Source of the DNA: Porticoccaceae bacterium
Lineage (GTDB): Bacteria; Pseudomonadota; Gammaproteobacteria; Pseudomonadales; Porticoccaceae
Direction of reading: 5' to 3'
DNA length: 64,000 nucleotides
Assembly: GCA_026005035.1 (NCBI GenBank)
Contig: BPKH01000002.1
Location: 124,001 to 188,000 of the forward strand
Position numbers and translations under genes: made by a program
Shown here: one piece after another, positions 19,301-26,875 of the stretch
How positions within the stretch are numbered: position 1 is the first letter of the stretch
Layout: every line of letters begins with the position of its first letter
Notes under the pieces: model-generated
Told to the model about the DNA's origin: nothing
The model's database searches: none
What the model saw: the letters and a program-made list of their open reading frames with translations, nothing else

Positions 19301-20503
19301 ATGGCGAAAACCGCTCGCGCACTCGGCAGCAGTCTGCTCTTGTCCCTCGGCGCCCTCGCCGCCGCTTCGCCCCTCGACGAGGCGGCGGCGTGGCTGCGCG
19401 GCGGCGAGGCGGCGCTCGATTTCCGCTACCGCTTCGAACGGGTCGATCAGGAGGGTCCGCGGCGGGACGCTCGGGCCTCGACCCTGCGCAGCCGCCTCAC
19501 CCTGACGAGCGCCACCGTCCGCGGCTTTACCGGCCAACTGGAGGTGGACGACCTCGCAACACCGGGGCCCGATCGCTACGATTCGCTGCTTCTCGACAAT
19601 CCCCACTTCGGCGAGGCGGCGGTGGTGGCCGATCCTCCCGGCACTGAACTCAACCAGGCCTGGCTGGGCTACGCGGAAGGCCCATGGACCGCCACCCTGG
19701 GGCGCCAGCGGATCACCCACGGCGCTCACCGTTTCCTTGGCAACGTCGGCTGGCGGCAGAACGAGCAGACCTACGACGCGCTCAGACTGCAGTACCAGGA
19801 GGGGGCCTTGGCCCTCGACTACGCCTTCCTCGCCCGGGTCAACCGGATCTTCGCCGGCGAGGGCAAGAGCGCCCAGCCGGAGCGGTTCGAGGGGGCAAGC
19901 CACGCCCTCCTGGGCAGCGCCGCGCTGCCGGTGGGCACCCTGTCGGCTTTCCTCTACGCCCTCGACTTCGACGAGGCGGAGGCCCTCTCCACCCTCACCT
20001 GGGGGCTCGCCTACGACGTCCAGTTCGGCCCCCTGGCGCTGTCCGCGGCGGCGGCCCGCCAGACCGACCACGCCGACAACCCCGACCACTATGCCGCCCC
20101 CTACCTGTTCCTCGAAGCCCGCTACGGCGCCGCACCGGTCACCCTGGTGGCGGGGTACGAGCGGCTCGGCTCGGACGGGGGGGAGCGGGCCTTCGTCACC
20201 CCCCTCGCCACCCTGCACAAGTTCCAGGGCTGGGCCGACCAGTTCCTGGTCACCCCGGCGGACGGCCTCGAGGACCTCTACGGGGGCGCCAGCGCCGCGG
20301 TGGGGCCGGTCAAGGTGGGCCTTTACCTGCACCACTTCGCCGCCGACCGCGGGGGCGAGGACTACGGTTCGGAGGTGGACTGGGTGATCACCTGGCCGCT
20401 CCACCGCCGCCTCACCTTGGAGCTCAAGTACGCCGCCTACGATGCCGACGCCTTCGCGACCGACACCGACAAGCTGTGGTTCACGGCCCAGGCGAATTTT
20501 TGA
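19301..20503 (+). CDS. Outer membrane porin, alginate-export (AlgE) like
   Basis: A 400-residue outer membrane beta-barrel with a signal peptide (AKTARALGSSLLLSLGALAAA) and a C-terminal phenylalanine (FTAQANF), the usual barrel assembly signal. The sequence DFRYRFERVDQ near the start, a GYAEGPWTATLGRQRITHGAHRF segment in the middle and repeated aromatic-ended strands fit the alginate export family used by several porin-like proteins. Its place as first gene of the nitrate regulon suggests it lets nitrate or nitrite through the outer membrane. That function is inferred from context. ATG 19301 has AAGGAG 10 bases upstream. Confidence 0.82.
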   Translation: MAKTARALGSSLLLSLGALAAASPLDEAAAWLRGGEAALDFRYRFERVDQEGPRRDARASTLRSRLTLTSATVRGFTGQLEVDDLATPGPDRYDSLLLDNPHFGEAAVVADPPGTELNQAWLGYAEGPWTATLGRQRITHGAHRFLGNVGWRQNEQTYDALRLQYQEGALALDYAFLARVNRIFAGEGKSAQPERFEGASHALLGSAALPVGTLSAFLYALDFDEAEALSTLTWGLAYDVQFGPLALSAAAARQTDHADNPDHYAAPYLFLEARYGAAPVTLVAGYERLGSDGGERAFVTPLATLHKFQGWADQFLVTPADGLEDLYGGASAAVGPVKVGLYLHHFAADRGGEDYGSEVDWVITWPLHRRLTLELKYAAYDADAFATDTDKLWFTAQANF

Positions 20504-20561
20504 GGGGGACCGCCGGCGGCCGGCGCGCGACCGGCGCGGCGGGCGGCGGGAGGGGCCGAAG

Positions 20562-21182
20562 ATGAGTGCCGACCGCGCGCTGACCGCGCCCCTGCGGGTG
20601 CTGGTGGTCGACGACGACCCGGTGCGGGCGGGCCTGCTCGAGGAGCGGCTCGCGGACGCCGGCTACGCCGTGGTGGCGGCGATCCCCTCGGCGGCGGGCC
20701 TGCTCGCCCACATCGAGCGGGAGCGGCCCGACGTGGTGCTCATCGATCTCGCCTCCCCGGAGCGGGACGTCCTCGAGAGCCTGGCGGTGGTGGACCGGCA
20801 CAACCCCCGCCCCGTGGTGATGTTCGCCGAGCGGGACGACCCCTCCTGGATCGAGCAGGCACTGCGCGCGGGCGTGTGCACCTACATGGTGGGCCGGATC
20901 GATCCCGAGCGGGTGCGGCCGATCATCGACCTGGCGCTGGCGCAGTTCCGCGCCCTGCGCGGCCTGCGCCAGGAGCTCTCCGACACCCGCGCCGAGCTCG
21001 AGACCCGCAAGTTGGTGGAGCGGGCCAAGGGGCTCGTCATGGCCCGCCACGGGCTGAGCGAGGCCGAGGCGCACCGCTTGCTGACCCGCCTGGCCATGGA
21101 CCGCAACCAGCGCCTCGCCGAGGTGGCCCGGGCGGTCGTGGACGCCCTGGCGCCCCCGGAGCGGGGAGGGAAGGGGCCGTGA
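20562..21182 (+). CDS. nasT: NasT antiterminator, ANTAR domain response regulator
   Basis: A 206-residue protein with a receiver-like domain (VLVVDDDPVRAGLL, VVLIDLASPERD) joined through a coiled segment to a C-terminal ANTAR RNA-binding domain (LVERAKGLVMARHGLSEAEAHRLL). In Azotobacter, Paracoccus and Pseudomonas, NasT binds hairpins in the leader of nitrate genes and prevents termination, while NasS sequesters it when nitrate is absent. The gene follows the porin by 58 bases and overlaps nasS by 4 bases. Three leader hairpins in this window are candidate targets. Confidence 0.93.
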   Translation: MSADRALTAPLRVLVVDDDPVRAGLLEERLADAGYAVVAAIPSAAGLLAHIERERPDVVLIDLASPERDVLESLAVVDRHNPRPVVMFAERDDPSWIEQALRAGVCTYMVGRIDPERVRPIIDLALAQFRALRGLRQELSDTRAELETRKLVERAKGLVMARHGLSEAEAHRLLTRLAMDRNQRLAEVARAVVDALAPPERGGKGP

Positions 21183-22273
21183 GTGGCGTCCCCGAAAAGC
21201 GCACCCTGCGGGTGGGCTACCTGCGCCTCGCCGACAGCGCTCCCCTCTGGGTGGCAGAGGAGGAGGGGCTCTTCGCCCGCCACGGCCTCGAGGTGGAGCT
21301 CGTCCGCGAGGTCTCCTGGGCGAACCTCCGGGATCGGCTGGTGGTGGGGCAGCTGGACGCCGCGCAGTTCCTGGCCCCACTTCTGTTGATGACCAGCTTT
21401 GGGGTCGGCGGGCCGCGCGCCGACCTCCTCACCGGGCTCGCCCTGGGCCAGAACGGCAACGCCATCACCCTGCGGCGCGCGCTGGCGGAGGCCGCCCAGG
21501 TGGCGCCGGGCGCCTCCTTCGCCGACACCGCCCGGGGGTTTGCGCGCCTGGTGCGGGAAGGGCGCCTGGCCGGCCCGCCCATCTTCGCCACTGTCCATCT
21601 CTTTTCCAGCCACAGCTTCCTGCTGCGGGCCTGGCTCGCCGCGGGCGGCCTCGATCCCGAGCGGGACGCGCGCATCCTGGTGCTGCCGCCCCAGCAGATG
21701 GTCGATAGCCTCAGCCGCGGGGTGATCGACGGCTACTGCGTCGGCGAGCCGTGGAACAGCCTGGCGGTCGTCGAGGGGGTGGGCGCCATCGCCGCCTTCG
21801 GCTGCGACCGGTGGCCGCGGGCCCCCGAAAAGGTGTTGGCGGTGACCGAGGCGTGGCACCGCGCCCATCCCGCCAGCCACTTCCGCTTGCGCCTCGCTCT
21901 CCTCGAGGCCTGCCTGCGCCTTGCCGACGAGGCCTATCGGGCGCGCTTCGCGCCCCGCCTCGCCGCGTGCCTGGAACTACCGGTGGAGGCCGTCCGGCCC
22001 CCCCTCACCGGCCGGCTGGTGCGGTTTTCCGGCGCGGCGGTGGAGGCGCGACCCCACTTCCACCTGTTCGGCCGCGACCACGTCGCTTGCCCCTGGCGGG
22101 AGCACGCCGCCTGGCTCGTGCACCAGTGTGGACGGCTGTTGGGCCGCGCGCTGCCGGCCGCCGACGCGGCGCTCCTTGTCGAGCGCTGCTACCGCCCCGA
22201 TCTCTACCGCGAAGTGGCCGCCCGGTTGGGGCTCGAGGTCCCACTCCGCGGCCCCCAGGTGGAGGCCACCTAG
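21179..22273 (+). CDS. nasS: NasS nitrate/nitrite sensor (NrtA-like, cytoplasmic)
   Basis: A 364-residue protein of the NrtA/CmpA ligand-binding family, with [20 protein letters not shown] at the start and the [11 protein letters not shown] segment conserved in nitrate binders. Unlike NrtA downstream it has no signal peptide, so it stays in the cytosol, as expected of NasS. NasS binds NasT and releases it on binding nitrate or nitrite. It begins with a GTG at 21179 that overlaps the nasT stop (GTGA). No longer start was accepted because the upstream frame lies inside nasT. Confidence 0.93.
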   Translation: MSGVPEKRTLRVGYLRLADSAPLWVAEEEGLFARHGLEVELVREVSWANLRDRLVVGQLDAAQFLAPLLLMTSFGVGGPRADLLTGLALGQNGNAITLRRALAEAAQVAPGASFADTARGFARLVREGRLAGPPIFATVHLFSSHSFLLRAWLAAGGLDPERDARILVLPPQQMVDSLSRGVIDGYCVGEPWNSLAVVEGVGAIAAFGCDRWPRAPEKVLAVTEAWHRAHPASHFRLRLALLEACLRLADEAYRARFAPRLAACLELPVEAVRPPLTGRLVRFSGAAVEARPHFHLFGRDHVACPWREHAAWLVHQCGRLLGRALPAADAALLVERCYRPDLYREVAARLGLEVPLRGPQVEAT

Positions 22274-22286
22274 GGATTGCCGATTC

Positions 22287-22302
22287 TGGCACGGTTCCTG
22301 CT
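22287..22302 (+). promoter_or_regulatory. Sigma-54 promoter of nrtABC-nasA
   Basis: TGGCACGGTTCCTGCT matches the -24/-12 consensus TGGCACG-N4-TTGCW with one change outside the GG and GC dinucleotides, which are correctly spaced. Transcription should start near 22313 and would depend on an activator such as NtrC, linking nitrate uptake to nitrogen limitation. I did not look for NtrC sites beyond the window of a few dozen bases. Confidence 0.8.
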
Positions 22303-22313
22303 TTGAACAGGGC

Positions 22314-22347
22314 GAGGCCGCGCGGCATTCCCCCGCCGGTCGGCCTC
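22314..22347 (+). promoter_or_regulatory. Leader hairpin upstream of the nrtA terminator
   Basis: GAGGCCG (22314-22320) pairs with CGGCCTC (22341-22347). An inner CGGC (22323-22326) and GCCG (22335-22338) extend it across a small internal loop. It sits at the predicted 5' end of the transcript, before the terminator at 22377-22411. It is a candidate NasT-binding hairpin, although I could not fit the ANTAR hexaloop consensus to its loop. Confidence 0.5.
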
Positions 22348-22376
22348 GGTGAAGTCCTCCACTCTTGGGTGATGTT

Positions 22377-22411
22377 GCCCACGCGGCGGAAACGGCGCGT
22401 GGGCTTTTTTT
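22377..22411 (+). terminator. Intrinsic terminator in the nrtA leader
   Basis: A perfect 9-bp stem (GCCCACGCG 22377-22385, CGCGTGGGC 22396-22404) with a 10-base loop is followed by seven T (22405-22411). It lies between the sigma-54 promoter and nrtA, so it would stop the nrt transcript unless antitermination occurs. A short TGGG/CCCA pairing (22366-22369 with 22378-22381) overlaps the 5' arm and could compete. Confidence 0.85.
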
Positions 22412-22437
22412 CGATCGCCAGCTCAGGGAGAACCGCG

Positions 22438-23805
22438 ATGCGCAAACCATTTGCAGCCCGCGCCAAATGGCTCGGCCTCTTTGCCCTCTGCGCTGCCACC
22501 CTCGCCGCGGCGCGCGGGGCCGAGGTGGGCTGGCCGGAAAAGGACGAACTCCGGCTCGGATTCATCAAGCTCACCGACATGGCGCCCCTCGCCATCGCCT
22601 ACGAGAAGGGCTTCTTCGAGGACGAGGGGCTCTACGTGACCCTCGAGGCCCAGGCGAACTGGAAGGTCCTCCTCGACGGGGTGATCGACGGCCGCCTGGA
22701 CGGCGCCCAGATGCTCGCCGGCCAGCCGCTGGCCGCCACCATCGGCTTCGGCACCGAGGCCGAGATCATCGTGCCCTTGAGCCTCGACCTCAACGGCAAC
22801 GCGATCACCGTCGCCAACGAGGTGTGGGCGATGATGAAGCCCCACGTGCCCGCAGGGCCCGATGGACGCCCCCAGCACCCCATCGGCGCCCAGGCGCTCA
22901 AGCCCGTGGTGGAGCACTTCAAGGCCGAGGGGCGGCCGTTCCGGATGGGGATGGTCTTTCCGGTCTCCACCCACAACTACGAGCTGCGCTACTGGCTCGC
23001 CGCCGGCGGGCTCCACCCCGGCTACTACGCGCCCCACAAGGGGGAGGTCTCGGGCACCATCGGCGCCGACGTGCTCCTCTCGGTGACCCCGCCGCCCCAG
23101 ATGCCGGCCACCCTCGAGGCGGGAACCATCCACGGTTACTGCGTGGGCGAGCCCTGGAACCAGCAGGCGGTGTTCAAGGGGATCGGGGTGCCGGTGATCA
23201 CCGACTACGAGATCTGGAAGAACAACCCCGAGAAGGTGTTCGGCCTGCGGCGCGATTTCGCCGAGCGCTATCCGAACACCACCGTGCGCCTGGTCAAGGC
23301 GTTGCTGCGCGCCGCCAAGTGGCTCGACGATCCGGCCAACCGCCGCGAGGCGGTGCGCATCCTGGCCCGCCCGGAATACGTGGGGGCCGACGAGGAGGTG
23401 ATCGCCAACTCGATGACCGGCAGCTTCGAGTACGAGAAGGGCGACGTTCGCCCGGTGCCCGACTTCAACGTCTTCTTCCGCTACCACGCCACCTACCCCT
23501 ACTACTCGGATGCCATCTGGTACCTCACCCAGATGCGCCGCTGGGGGCAGATCCCCGAGCCCAAACCCGACGCCTGGTACTTGGAGGTGGCGCGCAAGGT
23601 CTACCGTCCCGACCTCTACCGGCGCGCCGCCGAGGCGCTGATCGCCGGGGGCGCGATGAGCGCGGACGACTTTCCCGATTTCGCGCGGGAAACCGGCTTT
23701 CGCCCGCCCCAAGCGGAGTTCATCGACGGCATTCCCTACGACGGCCGCAGGCCCAACGACTACCTGCGCCGCCTGGCCATCGGCCTGAAGGACGAAGTCC
23801 TGTGA
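22438..23805 (+). CDS. nrtA: Nitrate ABC transporter substrate-binding protein
   Basis: A 455-residue periplasmic nitrate or nitrite binding protein of the NrtA/CmpA family. It has a signal peptide ([20 protein letters not shown] then TLAAARG), [21 protein letters not shown] at the start of the mature part, [12 protein letters not shown] and [15 protein letters not shown], residues which line the anion pocket in the family. It starts at an ATG behind AGGGAG, 27 bases after the leader terminator. It delivers substrate to NrtB/NrtC encoded next. Bicarbonate (CmpA) is unlikely given the nas genes around it. Confidence 0.94.
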   Translation: MRKPFAARAKWLGLFALCAATLAAARGAEVGWPEKDELRLGFIKLTDMAPLAIAYEKGFFEDEGLYVTLEAQANWKVLLDGVIDGRLDGAQMLAGQPLAATIGFGTEAEIIVPLSLDLNGNAITVANEVWAMMKPHVPAGPDGRPQHPIGAQALKPVVEHFKAEGRPFRMGMVFPVSTHNYELRYWLAAGGLHPGYYAPHKGEVSGTIGADVLLSVTPPPQMPATLEAGTIHGYCVGEPWNQQAVFKGIGVPVITDYEIWKNNPEKVFGLRRDFAERYPNTTVRLVKALLRAAKWLDDPANRREAVRILARPEYVGADEEVIANSMTGSFEYEKGDVRPVPDFNVFFRYHATYPYYSDAIWYLTQMRRWGQIPEPKPDAWYLEVARKVYRPDLYRRAAEALIAGGAMSADDFPDFARETGFRPPQAEFIDGIPYDGRRPNDYLRRLAIGLKDEVL

Positions 23806-23816
23806 AGGAGGCAGCC

Positions 23817-24809
23817 ATGGACAGTGCATTTCCCGTCGCGCCCGCCACCGCGTCGCGCCGGCTCGCCGCCCTCGGCTCCGAGCTCGCCCGCCGCCTGCGC
23901 CGCCTCGCCCCGCCCGCCGCCGGCTTGCTGGTGTTCGCGCTGTTGTGGCAGGGCGCATCCGCCACCATCGACACCTCCCTCGGCCGCTTTCCCGGTCCGC
24001 TTCAGGTCTGGGAGCAGGCCGGGAATCTGTGGGCCGAACACCGCCGGGAGCGGAGGCGGGAGGCGGATTTCTACCGCCGCCAGGAGGCGCGCAATGCCGC
24101 CCGCCAGGCGGTCGACCCCGACTACGTGCCCCGCCTGCGCCCCTACACCGGCAAGCCCACCTTCGTCGACCAGATCGGCCGCAGCCTGCTCACCGTGGCC
24201 TTCGGCTTCGCGGTGGCCACCCTGGTGGCGCTACCCCTCGGGGTGCTGTGCGGCCTGTCGGAGACGGCCTACCGGGCGCTCAACCCCCTCATCCAGGTGT
24301 TCAAGCCGGTCTCCCCGCTGGCTTGGCTGCCCCTGGTGACCCTGGTGGTGAGCGCCGTCTACACGAGCGCCGATCCCCTGTTCGAAAAGGCCTTTCTCAA
24401 CTCCGCCTTCACGGTGGCCCTCTGCTGCCTGTGGCCGACGGTGATCAACACCGCGGTGGGGGTCGCCGGCGTCGACCGGGATCTGGCCAACGTGGGGCGG
24501 GTGTTGCGCCTCTCCCCCTTGACCCGGCTGCGGCGCATCGTGCTGCCGGCGGCGGTGCCGATGGTCTTCACCGGCCTGAGGCTCTCCCTGGCCACCGGCT
24601 GGATGGTGCTCATCGCCGCCGAGATGCTCGCCCAGAACCCGGGTCTCGGCAAGTTCATCTGGGACGAGTTCCAAAACGGCAGCTCCGATTCCCTGGCGCG
24701 GATCCTGGTGGCGGTGCTCGCCATCGGCCTCATCGGACTCGGCCTGGATCGCGGGATGCTCGCCCTGCAGCGCTTCGCCAGCTGGGACAAGGGCGCGGCG
24801 GTGCGCTGA
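23817..24809 (+). CDS. nrtB: Nitrate ABC transporter permease
   Basis: A 330-residue inner membrane permease of the NrtB/SsuC type with about six membrane segments and the cytoplasmic EAA loop around VGRVLRLSPLTRLRRIVLPA. A long charged insert (about residues 70-115, AEHRRERRREADFYRRQE) lies between the first and second membrane segments, as in NrtB. The ATG at 23817 follows a GGAGG ribosome site 11 bases after the nrtA stop. It is 43 bases upstream of nrtC. Confidence 0.93.
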   Translation: MDSAFPVAPATASRRLAALGSELARRLRRLAPPAAGLLVFALLWQGASATIDTSLGRFPGPLQVWEQAGNLWAEHRRERRREADFYRRQEARNAARQAVDPDYVPRLRPYTGKPTFVDQIGRSLLTVAFGFAVATLVALPLGVLCGLSETAYRALNPLIQVFKPVSPLAWLPLVTLVVSAVYTSADPLFEKAFLNSAFTVALCCLWPTVINTAVGVAGVDRDLANVGRVLRLSPLTRLRRIVLPAAVPMVFTGLRLSLATGWMVLIAAEMLAQNPGLGKFIWDEFQNGSSDSLARILVAVLAIGLIGLGLDRGMLALQRFASWDKGAAVR

Positions 24810-24852
24810 GGAGCGGGGTCGGATCGACCACGCCAACCACGGGAGAAATGTC

Positions 24853-25674
24853 ATGGGAGCCTATCTGGAAATCAGCGGAGTCGGCATCGAATTCCCCACC
24901 GAGCGCGGACCCTTTCGGGCGCTCCAGGGCGTCGATCTCAAGGTCGACAAGGGCGAGTTCGTCAGCCTGATCGGCCACTCGGGTTGCGGCAAGTCGACGG
25001 TGCTCAACATCGTGGCGGGCCTCCTCAGGCCCACCGAGGGGGGCGTGATCCTCGACGGCCGCGAGGTGGACGAACCGGGCCCCGATCGGGCGGTGGTCTT
25101 CCAAAACCACGCCCTCCTGCCCTGGTTGTCGGTGTTCGACAACGTCCTCTTGGCGGTGGATTCGGTCTTCGGCGGCCGCAGGAGCAGGGCCTGGCGGCGG
25201 CAGTGGGCGCTGCACCACCTGGAGCTGGTGCAGATGGCCCACGCCCGCAACCAGATGCCCCACGAAATCTCGGGGGGCATGAAGCAGCGGGTGGGCATCG
25301 CCCGGGCGCTCGCCATGGAGCCCAAGGTGTTGCTCATGGACGAGCCCTTCGGCGCCCTGGACGCCCTCACCCGGGCCCACCTGCAGGACTCGCTCATGGA
25401 GATCCAGGCCCGCCTCAACAACACGGTGATCCTCATCACCCACGACGTGGACGAGGCGGTGTTGTTGTCGGACCGGATCGTCCTGATGACCAATGGCCCC
25501 GCGGCCACCGTGGGGGAGATCCTCCGGGTGGAGCTGCCGCGGCCGCGCGACCGCCTGGCCCTGGCCGAGGACCCCCGCTACCACCGGCTGCGCCAGCGGG
25601 TGCTGCGCTTCCTCTACGCCGGGCGGCGGCACGGTGAGGCGGAGGCGGCGGCGCCGGCGGAGGAGGCCGCCTGA
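24853..25674 (+). CDS. nrtC: Nitrate ABC transporter ATP-binding protein
   Basis: A 273-residue ATPase with Walker A GHSGCGKST, signature SGGMKQRVGIARAL, Walker B VLLMDEPFGALD and switch histidine in LITHDVDEAVLLSD. It matches NrtD-type nitrate ATPases and lacks the C-terminal NrtA-like regulatory domain found in cyanobacterial NrtC, so NrtD would be an equally fair name. It is followed after one base by the flavoprotein gene. Confidence 0.92.
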   Translation: MGAYLEISGVGIEFPTERGPFRALQGVDLKVDKGEFVSLIGHSGCGKSTVLNIVAGLLRPTEGGVILDGREVDEPGPDRAVVFQNHALLPWLSVFDNVLLAVDSVFGGRRSRAWRRQWALHHLELVQMAHARNQMPHEISGGMKQRVGIARALAMEPKVLLMDEPFGALDALTRAHLQDSLMEIQARLNNTVILITHDVDEAVLLSDRIVLMTNGPAATVGEILRVELPRPRDRLALAEDPRYHRLRQRVLRFLYAGRRHGEAEAAAPAEEAA

Positions 25675-25675
25675 G

Positions 25676-26866
25676 ATGGGCCGCCTGGTGGTGGTGGGGG
25701 CGGGAATGGCCGCGGCGCGGCTCGTCGCCCGCCTCCTCGAACTGGACGCCCCCTGGCGGATCACCCTGGTGGGAGAGGAGCCGGCGCTCTGCTACAACCG
25801 GGTCCTGCTCTCCTCCCTGCTCGCCGGCCAGTGCCAGCGCAGCGACCTGGCCCTCCTGACCCCCCGCCAACTCGACCGGGTGGAGTGTCTGGCCGGCGCG
25901 CGGGCGGTGGCCCTCGACCTCGCCAGGCGCACCCTGTCCCTGGCGGACGGCCGCCGGCTCTCCTGGGACCGCTTGGTGCTGGCCACCGGGGCGCGAACCC
26001 GCCGGCCGGAGATCCCCGGCGCCGCGGCCGCCGGGGTGCTGGCCTTCCGCACCCTGGAGGACCTGGACGCCCTGCGCGCCGGGGTGGCCGGCGGCGCCCC
26101 CGCGGTGGTCGTGGGCGGCGGACTCCTCGGCTTGGAAGCGGCTGCGGGCCTCGCCGCCCTGGGGGCGGCGGTGACGGTGGTGCACCGCCGTCCCCATCCC
26201 ATGAACCGGCAGCTCGATGCCCCCGCGGGGGAACTCCTCCGCTCGCGCCTCGCCGAGCGGGGCATCGCCTTCCGCACGGGCACGCCCCTGCGCATCGCCG
26301 GGCGCGGCGGGCGGGCGGCGGCGGTGGAGCTCGCCGATGGCGCTCGGCTCCCCGCCCGCTGGGTGGTGTGGGCGACGGGCATCGAGCCGGCCGCCGAGCT
26401 GGCGCGCTCGGCGGGGCTTCCCTGCGGGCGCGGGGTGCGCGTGGACGGCTTCCTGGCCACGGCGGCTTCCGGCGTCTACGCCCTGGGCGAGTGCTGCGAG
26501 CTGGACGGGCAGACCTTCGGCCTGGTGGCCCCCGTCTACCGCCAGGCGGAGGTGTTGGCCGCGCGCCTCGCCGGGCGGGCCGTGGCGCCCTTCCGGCCGC
26601 GGGCCGAGGCGACCCGGCTCAAGATCGCCGGGATCGATCTCTTCAGCGTCGGCACGCCCCCAGGGGCGGGGGAAGCGGTCTCCGACCTGTGCGTTTGCGA
26701 TCCCGCCCGGGGCGTCTACCGGCGCCTCGCCTTCCAGGGGGGGCGCTTGGCCGCGGCCATCTTCCTCGGCGACCTCAGTGGCGCTGCGCGCTGCGAGGCG
26801 CTCCTCGCCTCGGGGGAGCCGGCCGGGGCCGCGGGCGAGGCGCTGCTCTTTGGCATCGCCGCCTGA
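25676..26866 (+). CDS. FAD/NAD(P)H oxidoreductase, likely electron donor to NasA
   Basis: A 396-residue flavoprotein of the NirB N-terminal or rubredoxin reductase type. Two dinucleotide folds are visible: VVVGAGMAAARLVARLLE at the start for FAD and VVVGGGLLGLEAAAGLAALG near residue 145 for NAD(P)H, with the FAD-closing YALGECCELDGQTFGLVAPV segment. It lacks the [2Fe-2S] domain of long NasB/NasC proteins. That centre is instead on the C-terminus of NasA encoded next. It probably passes electrons from NAD(P)H to NasA. It begins one base after the nrtC stop and ends 9 bases before nasA. Confidence 0.82.
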   Translation: MGRLVVVGAGMAAARLVARLLELDAPWRITLVGEEPALCYNRVLLSSLLAGQCQRSDLALLTPRQLDRVECLAGARAVALDLARRTLSLADGRRLSWDRLVLATGARTRRPEIPGAAAAGVLAFRTLEDLDALRAGVAGGAPAVVVGGGLLGLEAAAGLAALGAAVTVVHRRPHPMNRQLDAPAGELLRSRLAERGIAFRTGTPLRIAGRGGRAAAVELADGARLPARWVVWATGIEPAAELARSAGLPCGRGVRVDGFLATAASGVYALGECCELDGQTFGLVAPVYRQAEVLAARLAGRAVAPFRPRAEATRLKIAGIDLFSVGTPPGAGEAVSDLCVCDPARGVYRRLAFQGGRLAAAIFLGDLSGAARCEALLASGEPAGAAGEALLFGIAA

Positions 26867-26875
26867 GGAGGAGAC

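Noticed and set aside
22314-22347. A confident ANTAR two-hairpin assignment in the nrtA leader
   Set aside because: A hairpin is present, but I could not fit the A/G hexaloop consensus by eye to its loop, so it is listed only as a candidate.
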